Shown here: positions 1 through 11,840 of the stretch, one piece after another
Numbering within the stretch: position 1 is the stretch's first letter
Layout of the letters: each line of letters starts with the position of its first letter
Source: Imbricaverruca yamaguchii
Lineage: Eukaryota; Arthropoda; Thecostraca; Neoverrucidae
Assembly: GCA_034440575.1 (NCBI GenBank)
Contig: JAOTOL010001242.1
Span: 346,501 to 410,500 of the forward strand
DNA length: 64,000 nucleotides
Direction of reading: 5' to 3'
The notes under the pieces: model-generated
Seen by the model: only the letters and a program-made list of their open reading frames with translations
Databases searched by the model: none
What the model was told of the DNA's origin: nothing
Position numbers and translations under genes: made by a program

Positions 1-204
1 AAAATGGATCAATGTCTGTATCCGAAACGTCAATAAACGAATATAACTGTGCATGTCATTAGGTGAAATAATTTGCCAGCTATCAAACGAAACGAAGAAA
101 ACAATACGATCAATCGAAAACCTACAGAAAACTTGCTAAGGCTAAATGCGCTCTTCACTTCAACAGCCCATGCATAAAAGAAGATACCCTGCCAAAATAT
201 GCCG

Positions 205-376
<172 letters not shown>

Positions 377-532
377 CAGTTCGACTGATTAAGCTTTGAA
401 GCATATTTTTCTGATCTATCATCTAAGGAATAATTGTACGCCATCAAGAAAGGACCAGGGGGTTATGTCAGCGCTGTTTTGGGAAGCCTAGGCAGAGGGA
501 GACACAAAGGGATCTAAAGGAATGTACCTATC

Positions 533-835
533 ATGGAAGGTCGTGCCCCTCCGGCTGAGAAAAGGCTTCGGGAAAGCACAAGTGCATCTTTACCTAATAA
601 TTTTCAGCCAGAGGCACCCGTGAGAGAAACAGCTGGTGCCGTCCACCATATCTCGAGCATTGCCTAACACCCTCCTGTCACAGATGTTGATGAAAATTCG
701 TGCACAGGGTTATCTGAGGCCCTGAAACGATTTCTGAGCTCTTTAGCTCAATCGGAGCAGCGGTTCACGAGCTATTGCCTGCGGCATTTCTCTGAGTTCG
801 CATTGAAGTTGAAGCTTTCTGAGCCAATATCTTAG
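533..835 (+). pseudogene. decayed ORF, one in-frame stop
   Basis: An ATG at 533 opens a frame of 100 codons interrupted by a single TAA at 665-667 and ending at TAG 833-835. The first part is rich in Pro, Arg and Ser. The second part (after the TAA) is amphipathic with Leu, Ser and Glu and looks like protein sequence rather than random DNA. I recognise no family. It could be the N-terminal ORF of a retroelement or an isolated exon fragment; the single stop suggests a young pseudogene or a retroposed piece. Confidence 0.3.
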
Positions 836-1734
836 TGTGATGTAGATATAAATTACGAATATTATATATTCTTTGAATCGCAATTAGCTCATTTTTTTAT
901 TCCTGACGTCAGTTTTTTATTCGTGCAAATTTGTAAAATACTACCCCATGACCCCGGATAACGTGACGTGTGGTGACCCGTAGTACAATGATATTGAAAT
1001 ACTTATTTATGTAGAATGAAAGCCTCATCATTTACCTTGATGATGAAAAGATAAAAACCATGTATATTAAGCGACTAATACCAGTTTCTCTTACAAATAT
1101 TGCCTGACTTATGCGAAAAAAAATGCCGCTTAAATAGGCCTGCTGTTCAGTAAGCTTTGTTTTCCGGTTCTCCGAAAGAGTGCAACATCGTAGTGTGCTA
1201 CGGATGTGTCTGGAAAATTTTGCTAAGCTTCTTAATCTTATTTCCAACACTAAACTCAGTTAGACCAGGCTGGGATCCGATTAAATGACAGATGTGCAGC
1301 GTTACCTGAAGCACACCGGTAAGTGCACACGGGCTTCAGAGGACAGTGTACGTTCGGCAGTTGACATCCACACAGACCCCAGTTAGTACGAAACGGGATA
1401 GCGTTATCTGTGAACTTATATCCCAGTTTACGCTGCCTTGTTGTTAAACCCTACTGTCTTGTGGGGGGGGGGTCTAGTTCCGCCGCGTAAACCGACCAGG
1501 CTGACTCGAGCGGAGCGATAAGATGAGTGATCCCCTAATGAAACCGTGAGCGTGGAATCGGAATTGTGTGCTCAGTCAACGCGAGGCACGAAGTGAAGAG
1601 GTCAGGTTCTTAACAAAATGAAACGGTGCTGGCTTATCTTGGTATTTCGCAAAGCCGGAGCAATGGTTCAGCGGTGCTGTTCTGGTCCAGTAAAAGTGCC
1701 ATAAATTTCATATAACTAAAGGTGTGAGGCCACC

Positions 1735-1990
1735 ATTTGAGCTACTGGTCCAACTGGTGAATGACCATCGAATTCAGAAGGATGTTTTCCAGTGCACGAT
1801 CTGCAATGGAAGGTTACTTAAGGATCCTAGAATTATGCCAATGCAAGAGATATCGCGGTTAAGTTAAGTGGCTCTAGCAGCCAAACTTCCAGCGGAAATG
1901 CGTCAAGTCCTGTGTCTGGCGAGAACTACGCACCCTCGGATGAAACCGACCATGCAGCAAGCCATCTTGATGCCAACGTGACCTTACCCA
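1735..1990 (+). pseudogene. decayed coding fragment with a CxxC motif
   Basis: Reading from about 1735, one frame gives about 43 codons that include the motif FQCTICNGRLLKD, which resembles a short zinc-knuckle turn, and ends at a TAA near 1864. A Ser/Asn-rich frame continues in a shifted phase to about 1990. The two together look like one frameshifted ORF. It may belong with the decayed ORF at 533-835 as remains of one mobile element, but no domain can be named. Confidence 0.25.
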
Positions 1991-4883
1991 TTCTAGGCGT
2001 ATCGCCGTTGAGGACAAGTGGCTTCTTATATATCTTATATTCCGTTCGCTTCTTATATAGATAATGAATTATCTGCTTGTTCTGTGCACTGATTAATAAT
2101 TGGTGATCAGATGCTCGAGTGAAGATACACCAACCTCTATACCTTTTTGGTATAGAGTGGTATAGGTATGATGTAAAAGTATGTCAGCTCTGTCAAGTTG
2201 GTTTTTGTCAGCTCTCATGAAGTGAAAGAAGCAGCGTCTTATCTCCGATAGCGATTCTCGAGAACCGTTACGGTGAAAGGTACACAGCGGTTCCACAGAT
2301 TCTCGCTCTCAGACCTCACGTCGATCGCGGTGCACGAACTCTCCAGTGACCCGGGACGTGTCGTGAGGGTGAGTAAAAACTGAAGTGCTATGAGAGAACG
2401 CTATCTCTCTGGACCGTACATGTGCAATAGTGCCTACGCATACACTATGCAATGAATAATAAAATCGCTTATTTGGCAACATATGTGTGTGCGTTTGTCA
2501 GCAGGAAATGGTATTATAACTACAGGCGTAATGGGCGTCTCTGCTTGTGGTTTTTATTCTATTAATAAACGAAATAAACTAGTGCAACACAATGCCATTG
2601 TCCTATGAATTATGTAAATTGTTGGTGGTCGCAAAGCATTTACAAAGTGTGACAAGTTCACATGTCTCAATATGTTTGTGAAATATAGTTCTGATCAGGC
2701 AAGGAATGAGCATGTTTGTTTTTTACTTAACTACGTCGAGAATCTGATGATTTGCAAAAACGGCATCTCCTCGTTGTTTCGCCAAGCTATTAACCCAGAA
2801 TACAGCGTCAAGATTTTATATCTTTTGCGTTTATGCAGCGAATACGCGGTCATGGTGTTCATGCCTAGATTTCTGAAGCGGACACAAACTTAGGAAAATG
2901 GCAACCATTCATCCCCTATGCGTTATATCTTTAAACGATGCTTGCCTTCAGCTATATTAGCCATGCTTAGTCAAAATATGTCCGGATATGAGAAACAAGT
3001 GACTAAGCAACATATGCAAAATGTCTCGGTAACATACTTGGTATTGTACGCTTCAGAGGCACCGGCGATATAAAACTTACTGAAGAGCCAGCCAATTTAG
3101 GCGTCTTTTCGGCATAGGTCACACAATATTTGTTGTAGAAACTGGTATTAGGCTTCTATTATACATTACTTTCATTTTTCATCGTAAAGATAAATGATGG
3201 GGCTTTCGCTTTATATCAATAATCATATCAATATCGTTGTATTAGGGGTCACGACAGGTCACTTCCCGAGGTAACGGGGTCATTTCTTCAAAACGTCCGC
3301 AAAACCAAAAACTTACCCAGGGATCGAAAGACGAGCTCATTGCGATTCCAACGACATAGTTTGTATAATTCATATCTACACTACACTAAGATATCGGTTC
3401 TCGAAGCATGACCTTCAGTGCGAACTTAGAAAAACGCCGCAGGCTATAATTCGTGAACCAGTGGTCCCATTGAGCTGAAACGACCAACAATCGTTTCAGG
3501 ACCTCAGATCACTGGCGGATCCAAGAAACCATTCCGGCAATGCCCCCTCCCCCTGAAGCGCCTCAAAGGGGGGGCATCGTGTCTTCCCCCCCCCCCGAAA
3601 CCAACCGAAGTAAACTAAATTAAAATAGGGTACCTTTGAAAATGGCGCTCAGGGTGAAAGAATCTCTAATTTTAAATGTATTTTAATAATCGTTTGGAAG
3701 CATAATATGGGAGCATAGTAGATTCTAACGCACATCGAGGGTTCTATGCTGTTTAAGTTCTGCTTACAGCAAGAGTTGACAAAATCAGCAGTTTCATTAT
3801 TCCTTAGTCAGATAGCTTCATGAATTTAGTTTAGCCAATAATGGGCAAGCAAACCCAGTGAGCCAGATTTCGAAAACGAAATTTGAACAGTACTGTTTTG
3901 TGCATGTATCCAGTTAAGCCCAGTTGAGCAGCATGTTCCGTGTGTTAATGTTGTGGGTCGCTAAGACAAAGAGTCGGACGGCCACGTTGGCTGATTTGTT
4001 TTCAAGAAGAATATCAAGAGGAGGTATGTAGGTACTTAAATTCTCAAGAGATAACTGGTGGGTTCGCAGTTAAGGGAGATTCGGGTGGTAGGACCGGGCT
4101 ATCAAACTTTACTGGTTTTATTGCAGTTTAAGGTAGGCATATATGAGACACGTTTTACACATATACCCTCATGAAGAAAAGAAATAGACTACGCTTGGAG
4201 ACTTCTACTTTGAGTTGAGAAAAAAAAATTCAAAAACAATTTTGGGTGATATTTTTCCAAGAAATCGATCCATCAAAAATGGGTTAGGCAAGGTTAGGTT
4301 GGGGTAATTATTCTTTAGGTTCAATCTTTTGATGCAAAAAGTAGTTTGAAAATATTCCATTTTAAAAAACAATTTATTTTCTTGCAATGGAAGGTTAGGT
4401 TAAGTTGAGCTACATTTTTTGTGTTACTTTGAACAGCACTTTTAATGCCATCTTACCCAAATCCAAGCCCTTTTTTGGTGTTACTTTGCCTCCCAACCGA
4501 AAAAAAAGCATGCACTTCCAGGGCACTTATGGCAATATTTATAAGCAATGCATCAGTAAAAGAAATTGCAAGAATTCAAAAATTACCTTACACTGCAAGC
4601 ATACCCTTATGGTGATACTACTGTACACTTCGATGATGATTTGGATGGCCATGCTCAACAAGGAAATACTCTGATAATAGGGTAGTCCTTTCTTTGAAGT
4701 CTGCTGGATGAAAAATGCACTGGCCTTTGGTAAGCTTCATCACCTTTTGTTCTCAAAAGTTTCAAATCTGATAACACCAGACATGCATTGCCTATTACTT
4801 AGTAGGTGCATACCTATGGAGGTACATAGGTACCTTCTTAGAATCTGTTGATTATTGCCATATTTTTTGGTATTATTGCACTT

Positions 4884-6480
4884 AACACGCGCCCTGTCGA
4901 GAGGAGGGGCGAAATCCGTCCACCCCTCAAGTTTTTCGCATATAACTCCAAATTTTACCGACTGATATAAGCCATTGTTTGCGTACTTACTTAAAAATGA
5001 CCAGCGCATTCTTTAAAGCATGAAAATGAAAATCGGCCGAATATCTTTCGAATTAGGAGCCGTTAAAGTAACAAAATCAGCGCCAGATTACGAGAATCGG
5101 CGCTGATGCGCTTTCCGTATATTGGCAAAAGCAAAGTATTCTTGGCAACACTGGCGACTTGTTTGATGTATATGATTATGCTACATAGTTTCAAAGTCAT
5201 GTTGGGTCACCAGGATCAAGCTAGACCAAGTTCATGTCAGGTTAATGGAACCAAACTTGGTCTACTGGAATGTTGTCATAAATGCAAATGACTGTCATGC
5301 GATTGATGTCACTTTGCATGTTACTCCCTACACATCCTGAAAACTACTGTTTGTCATTGTGTGCCTAAATGATTCCGTAGTTTACTCATGTACTTCACTC
5401 CTTTTTTTGTGAAGCCGATTGCGCCGAGCCGCCCAACGGAGCAGTCGGGCGGGCGTCCCGGTTCCGGTAACTGGAGCAGGTAATGGCCTATTAAAGTGCT
5501 GCTATATAAGTGACTTGATGTCAGATGTTAGGTCTAGCATCTGTATTGCATCATTGGTAATACCCAGAACATGACTGATGCCTATTTCGGAGCATTTGAA
5601 CAACCACAGCGATCGAATAATAATGACAAGCCAAGCCACGCAAAACCAGATTATTTTCCAATGCTGACCTCATTTGACCTTCAAGATATTGATCTAGTCG
5701 TGAAATTTGCCCACAATAGAGTTCAATACCGTACCCATCCACCCTGTGAATTTTGTTGCTTCAGCTTTAATAGGACCTGAGATATTAGGGGGGGGGGCAG
5801 AATCCCCCTCCAGTGCGCGTAATCTTCAGAGGCCCTACAGAGCGCGTGTCAAGGTATCCACAAAACAAGTTACACATTTTACCTCCATGAAGCAAGCATA
5901 GAGGGTTAGGTTTGGTTCAGTTTGGTTAGATTAGGTTAGGTTACGTTTTTCTTTTTAGTTGAAAAAAAAACACAAAAACTTCTTTTTTTAAATTTTCACA
6001 ACACATTCATTTTCTGCAAGAACAGAATAGTTTTCAAGATGCGTATGGAGGAAAATGCAAGCTGACATCAATCGAATGGAGATCATTTGCATTTGTGGCA
6101 ACATGACAGTTGGTCAAGTTTGGTTCCATTAACCGGTCATGAACTTGACATGACTTTACCCCGGAAACCAAACATGACTTTGAAGCTATATAGCATAACA
6201 CTACACCTGAAATATATCGCTAGTGTCGCCAAGAACACTTCCATCTTGCCAATATAAGAGAAGCGCCGATTTTTGTTGTCTGGCGCTGCGAAGGTTTTTG
6301 ACATTAACGGCCCCTAACTTTAAAAAAACGGTAGATTTCCTTTTTCGGGCTTTAGGCAACGCGCCGGTCATTTCTAAGCAGGTGCGCAAAGAATGGAGTA
6401 CATCGGCAGGTAAAATCTGGACTTATGTGCGAAAAAACCGGATGGGTAGGCGGATATCCCCCCTCCAGGGCGCGTGCTAA
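4884..6480. repeat. long inverted repeat (fold-back type)
   Basis: The arm 4884-5325 is repeated in reverse orientation at 6046-6480, at moderate divergence. Matching blocks include the outer GC-rich end (ACGCGCCCT against AGGGCGCGT), a stretch about CGCCGATT / AATCGGCG, and the block around GGTTAATGGAACCAAACTTG. The spacer of about 720 bp contains another G-tract and a copy of the dispersed 'TTTTACCTCCATGAAG' repeat. It lies inside the predicted hAT element, so it may be a nested fold-back element. Confidence 0.7.
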
Positions 6481-6858
6481 CCTAGCCTAACCTCCCCTCG
6501 AAGATATAATCATGGACTGATAATCAAATGGGGTATTTTGATCGATGGAAAAGTTTGTTGTTCTTGTTGTGGCAAAATAGTTGTCTAAACTAAGATGTCT
6601 AGGAATAAAATATTGTGAACTCAAAGGTGCATATTGAAGTATATATCTGTCCTTATTTTCAGTCTGGATTCACCAGCTCATCCTTCTCCTCAAGGGGTAG
6701 CTTCTGTCTCCAACCTCTCCTGTTTCGATATTCTGCCTGCACCAGAAGTCGGCCCTAGCCCAGCCTCTCATGAGGGTTGTGCAACTCTGGATCTCAGAAG
6801 GCAGAGATCAGCTTGCTTGCTGTTACTCTAAGTAAGAAATTCACTTAAACAATTTTAT

Positions 6859-6944
6859 TCATAATTATCTTGGTTGGTTGGTTATTTGGGCTTAGGGGCG
6901 CATCGACTGCTTCGGTCATACAGCGCCCATCATAATTATCTTGG
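6859..6944 (-). mobile_element. 56-bp micro-retroposon with 15-bp target duplication
   Basis: The 15-mer tcataattatcttgg occurs at 6859-6873 and again perfectly at 6930-6944, flanking a 56-bp insert (6874-6929). On the - strand the insert begins with a 'gctgtatgaccgaag' region and ends in a CCAA-type simple tail (aataaccaaccaa). Related copies lie at 27771-27820 and 32375-32430, with a degenerate one at 46918-46966. Duplication length and a simple 3' tail point to target-primed retroposition. No pol III promoter or ORF is present in so short a body. Confidence 0.8.
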
Positions 6945-7357
6945 AAACAGCTGCTAATTTGGTCAGGTAAACAGCAGGTCAGGGTTTTTGCACTATGGAA
7001 AGGGTGGGAATACAACAAACATGTAACCCGTTTTATGGTTTTAGCTTACCATACAAAAGATTGACAACTTTTATGCTTTTTTCTCATTTTTTTCCTGGAA
7101 CAAAGATAAATATGTTGCTGATGCCAAAATAATTTGGCATAAGCCATGGTGAGCGTATACCGCAGTGCATTTGCCAGCAATTGCTATTAAACCAAAAATA
7201 ATGGCAGGATGGGCACCCTGCAAATTCATCCCAACCCTCTCATGCACATCCTAGGCACGCCATTGGCAGGGGGAGGGGGAGTGTCGGGAGCTGACGCGAA
7301 AACCCGAAAGTCGGCCCCCCTCCAAACCGGTGGGCTAGATCCGCCAGTGCCTCCGAT

Positions 7358-9190
7358 AACCACGTGTACCAATTTTCATCAAAATCTGAGATATAAGGGT
7401 GCTAATTTTGAAAATTCGTGTTCGAGATATGATGGATGGCACCAGCTGTAAAATTTCGGAACCAAAGATACCAAGTGGGGAAAACCCGAGGACATTTTGT
7501 TCGGATGAGGGGAGAGGGAGCACAGTCGCGATGTTCACTTGAGTGCCTCAGACCGGCCTTGACTTTCTGCACACTTCGAGAGAACAATTTTGATTTTGCG
7601 TGCTTAAAAAAATGTTTAGATTTAATGCACGTTTGGGTGTTGTGGGGAGGGCGGGCCACGGGGCCGCCATTGGCTGGGTCTCTGCAGAGGGGGCACGATT
7701 ATTTCTGTGCTCATTCCTCCCATGCAACGCCCTGGAGGGAAACCCTAAACTTCATGACGCTTGGGAGGGGGCGGGAGTGGCCCCATCGTGGTTTTTAGGT
7801 GCATTCTCCCATGCAACGCCACAGTCGTGACATCGAATTCTGCTAACTGAATGGAGAATTTCATTTCTTGGGTTGGCGACGACCGTGGGAGTGAGACAAA
7901 TATAGTTCAGTTAATTATAGGCTACGCAATATACTTACACACGAAGACTTCGGACTTCGATTCCCGATCAACAACTCCCCCCCTTTTCCACGAGGACCCA
8001 CGGAATTACGTCGGTTTTCAATGCTAACGACTCCGCCGAACACCCCCAACAAAACAATAGTCCGGGTCAAAATGCGGTTGCCATGGAAGCGAGAATAACC
8101 CTTCAAGAATCCATTACCTGACAGCACACCTATCCTGCATGTTATATGTGTCCTGCTGTTAGGTACTTGGTGAGCTACCAAGTGGCTTTGCGGAAGAAAA
8201 AAGATCATAATATAGAATTATCCCACCAAATCGTTAAATATTACTTTATCGTAGTATGGAATAAAATGACATTATACTCTGCCGTACGAAAAACAAACTT
8301 GTTCATTAATAAACAACGGCCTCGATTACGCAGACAAATGGTACGCGCTTATTTCAGTTGGGCTGCATGGTCTTATGAAGTTTTGGTGTTATAGGCCATA
8401 TATCTCGAGGAACCGTGTTTATAGGTACATGATCACCGTGTAGTTCAAGGCCTTGTGCAGTCTACTCGATTGTCTGTGTCCTAAAACAGATAGGTAGCTT
8501 TTTCGTTACACTTGAAGATTGCCACTACTTATCAGGTAATAAAGTTGGTAAGGCCTATCGCGGGCTGAAACTATCATTTTAGGCTAGATTCAGATCCTCT
8601 CGTTGACTACTTTTATTCAAAATGTGAAGGGAAGGATAATGACCACGTTGATGTTCATTGCTTGTGGACGTTTACCTATGTGGATAATTGCCTGGGTTGC
8701 TTTTTATCTATGTAGGTGAGGAACAAATGTTGAACTTTTAGTTTAAGAGTTGTTATATTTTTGGTGGAATCCAGTGCAATGTTCATGGATTTGTTTAACA
8801 TGATGTGGCCACTCATTTCCTCTGCAAGTGTATGCATTTCACTTGGCAGGCAAAATAACAATAAAATGGCCTTGGAGTTGGGTAATATAAACATAAAAAG
8901 TAAGGTCCATGTAAAAATGTAACAACTGAACCTAGCCTAACCAATAAATTTGCAGTTTTTCAGATTTCTTGTGTTTATTGTTCCAATTCAATGTTGATGA
9001 ATGTACTTAATATGATGCAATCACTTGCTTTCTCTGGAAATACATACTCTTCAGTTTGGAGTAAAAGTAATCCTCAAAATTGGCTTGGAGTTGAGCAGCA
9101 TTGCATACAAAGTAGTGTTCAAAATAGGGGAAAATGGGCAAAGTTGTCTTAAAATCTATTTTGTACATTTGTCTTTGAAAGTTTTGGGAT
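7358..9190. other. intergenic DNA, no gene recognised
   Basis: Contains G-rich stretches at about 7.65-7.79 kb and otherwise AT-rich sequence. Open frames across 7436-7798 lack any recognisable domain or splice context. Confidence 0.4.
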
Positions 9191-9199
9191 AAAAAAAAA

Positions 9200-9550
9200 T
9201 AAAATGAGGTTTATGAACATGATTTAGAAGATGTGACCATTTGTTTCCTCTGGAAATGCTTCATTTTCAATTTCAACTATGAAGTCATAGCCATGTTGGT
9301 ACAGTGTAATTGTGTCATAAGTACAGTACTGTGACTTTGATTGGCTAATGCTGCAAGCAGTACACATGCCTTAATGAGTTCACTCTGCTGCGACCTGCAG
9401 GCTTTGGTACATTTAGAACAGTGAAATCCATTCGGAAGAACCCTGTGGGTCTAAAAACATGTAAGCTTGCCTTGTTATCCTAAAAATATAGTTTAATTTG
9501 CTGTATGGACTGGGTCACAACCTGCACACACTGAAGACATTTTTGAATTA
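9200..9550. repeat. dispersed repeat, copy 1
   Basis: Starts near 'tttatgaacatgatt' and is matched over several hundred bases by 10895-11460 in direct orientation. A shorter piece occurs near 62215. Shared blocks include 'ccatttgtt..tctggaaatgc', 'gattggctaatg' and 'gactgggycacaa'. No coding content is visible. Confidence 0.75.
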
Positions 9551-10019
9551 GTGAGCGGATGCAGAAGCTATATTGGTGAGTTGGTTTCTGCTGTTTCCTG
9601 TCTTTCCTCAAGACCTCCAACAAAGGCTATTATAATTAATGATTAAAAAGGAAAACCTGACCTAACCTCACCTGACCTAACATAACATAATATAATCTAC
9701 TCTCATCTAAATTAATATCAGCCTATATATTTGAATTGTAAAACAACTGCAATGTTTATTGTAATGTCACCAGTATGTCACTGGTCCTGAACAGTGCAGC
9801 ATGTTCAATTTCTTTTGGTGGCCTTGTGGAATGATAGTGGTGTCCATCTATGTGGCAGAGGTGGAAATTAAGCATTTTCAAGGTAAATTAGTGTTGAATC
9901 AAGTACATGGAGTGTTTAATTTTCCTTTATTCACATCTGAGAAGTGTGAGGTGAGGGATGGATAAATTGTGACACAAAGAACAGTAGTGTGGCATAAATG
10001 GTGCATTATGGAAGTCAGT

Positions 10020-10448
10020 GAGAAAAAATCACCACTTTGCATGGAAAGTCACAGTTAATGGAAGTTTTAGGGTTTCATCCTTGGTGATGACTATGAGGAT
10101 ACACTGCGAACTTGATGCCTAGCTTTATGAAGATAAGAGAATAAAAAAGACAATAATTTTCAGCCTGCCAGAAACATCTTCACTACAGGTCCATTAGGTT
10201 TTGTGATGATATGCATTTGTCTCAAAGCCCATTCTATATTCACCTGAGAGTGAGACAATGGATGCCTGCTGGAAAGACAAAAGACAAGGATGAAAACATT
10301 GCAAACATGCACTTTATTTCCATTACAACAACCACCATTGGTATTTGTAATATGTTTATGAAAAGATGAAAGTCATCACCAAGGATGAAAACCTAAATCT
10401 TCCATACCTGTGACTTTCCATGCAAAATGGTGTTTTTTTTTCACTGAT
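10020..10448. repeat. inverted repeat with about 280-bp spacer
   Basis: The block 10020-10090 (including 'ttgcatggaaagtcacag' and 'catccttggtgatgac') is repeated in reverse at 10373-10448. The arms are about 70 bp. It sits between the two direct copies of the 9.2/10.9-kb repeat, so the region may be one composite element. Confidence 0.7.
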
Positions 10449-10894
10449 GTGAAGGTACTGACCTCAACAATTTGGTTCAGGAGGAGTGGATGCAACATAC
10501 TTTAGTAATATTTGAAGTGATATTGACAAGTCACTACAATTTTTCCAAATTTGTATGATTATGTTTGCTACTCTGGCCATGTGTTTATTTTATTAGTATG
10601 ATGATGCAATCTGTGTTTTCATCATGATGCATCTATTCAGCATTTTTCACCTTTCACTATCTCAGAGTGATTTTGTTTTTCATCCATACAGGTACTGAAA
10701 AAGTAATTTTAAGACACTGATGGAAGTTATTGCTTTGATAAACCAAGAAATAAGCATTTCCAGAGAAAACAAGTGGTCATATCTTTAGAATCACGTTCAT
10801 AAACATTGTGTTCCGAAAAAATGATGAATTCTCAAAACTCCTTTTATGACAAAAATACCAGCTTTTTTGGGAACCTCTGGATTTTTTGGAATGT

Positions 10895-11460
10895 CATGTT
10901 TATGAACATGATTCAGAAGATGCAACCATTTGTTTTCTCTGGAAATGCCTGCTTTTCAATTTGAACAAGAATGTCATAGTCACTTTGGTATGGTGTGATG
11001 GTATCATATGCACAGCACTGAGGCTTCAATTGGCTAATGTCACTAGTGGTTCACATACCTTGATGAGGGTGCTGCATGACCAATGCAGTTGATGTGGGCC
11101 TAAGCTCCAATAACAATGCCAACATACCTTAATGAGATGGTTCCAGCACAAAGCTTGCCACAGCTCCAGGCAGGTTCTGTCAAGCAATGCTTCTTTATAG
11201 TCTCTTGTTATGAACCCACACCTTTTCTTCTCCTCTCACCTGGTAACACAGCATGTCTTGGAACTCTCCCACTGACGTCTACTCTGCTGCAACCTAGGCC
11301 TTGTCTCCTAGGACAGATAACTCAGGGCTGAAGAACTCTGCATTTAATGAAGTCTGCTCACTTCATTGTCTTGATGGAAAGTTTTATTTTGTCATATGGG
11401 ACTGGGCCACAAGCTGCACATACCAAAATCATTTTTGCACTGGTGAACAGATTGGGAAGT
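10895..11460. repeat. dispersed repeat, copy 2
   Basis: Direct copy of the repeat at 9200-9550, with an insertion of about 200 bp in its middle relative to copy 1. The same 'tttatgaacatgatt' start and 'actgggccacaag' block are present. Confidence 0.7.
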
Positions 11461-11552
11461 GATATTGACAAGTCTGCTTCTGCTGCATCCAGTCTTTCCT
11501 CCAGACCTTCAACACATACTGAGATAATTAAGAATCAAATGGTAAAGCCTAA

Positions 11553-11840
11553 CCTGGTAATCTTTACCTTTTGGCTGACACATACTGCCAAGGTTGATGA
11601 TTTGTAAAGATGTGTGCAGTGGGGAACAGTGATGTCAAAGGAGTCAGGGAAGTGATGTCACAGGAGTCAGTTGTCAATGACTGGTTAGGTTAGGTTAGGT
11701 AGCCTAACTCGTGTGATGTAACTTCCCTGACTCCTGTGACATCACTGTTCCTCACTGCACACCTCTACAAATCACCAGCCTTGCCAGCAGGTGTCAGCCA
11801 AAAGATAAAGATTGCCACCTAACCTAACCTAACCTAACCT
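11553..11840. repeat. palindrome joined by TTAGG repeats
   Basis: The arm 11553-11675 (around 'ttggctgacac', 'gatgatttgtaaag', 'cagtgatgtca') returns in reverse at 11703-11838. The centre holds (GGTTA)n and the outer right side holds about five CCTAA units, the arthropod telomere pentamer. The structure is a short fold-back element carrying or captured by interstitial telomere-like sequence. Confidence 0.8.

Larger units (their letters stand above)
377..3501. other. intergenic DNA, no convincing gene
   Basis: AT-rich DNA with two decayed coding-like stretches (listed separately). Near 2130-2175 there is a short self-complementary stretch around a repeated 'tataccttt' / 'ggtatag' motif. I see no splice-supported exon. 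Confidence 0.5.
3510..7349. mobile_element. probable non-autonomous hAT element
   Basis: The left end starts CACTGGCGGATC and the right end, read on the other strand, starts with the same 12 bases. The 8 bases outside each end are cctcagat (3502-3509) and cctccgat (7350-7357), a 7/8 match of the length typical of hAT target duplications. Both ends lead into G- or C-rich tracts. The interior of about 3.8 kb shows no transposase ORF and is filled with other repeats, including a long inverted repeat (4884-5325 / 6046-6480) and a 56-bp insertion near 6.9 kb. Alternatively these are ends of two separate copies, since the duplication is imperfect. Confidence 0.6.
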
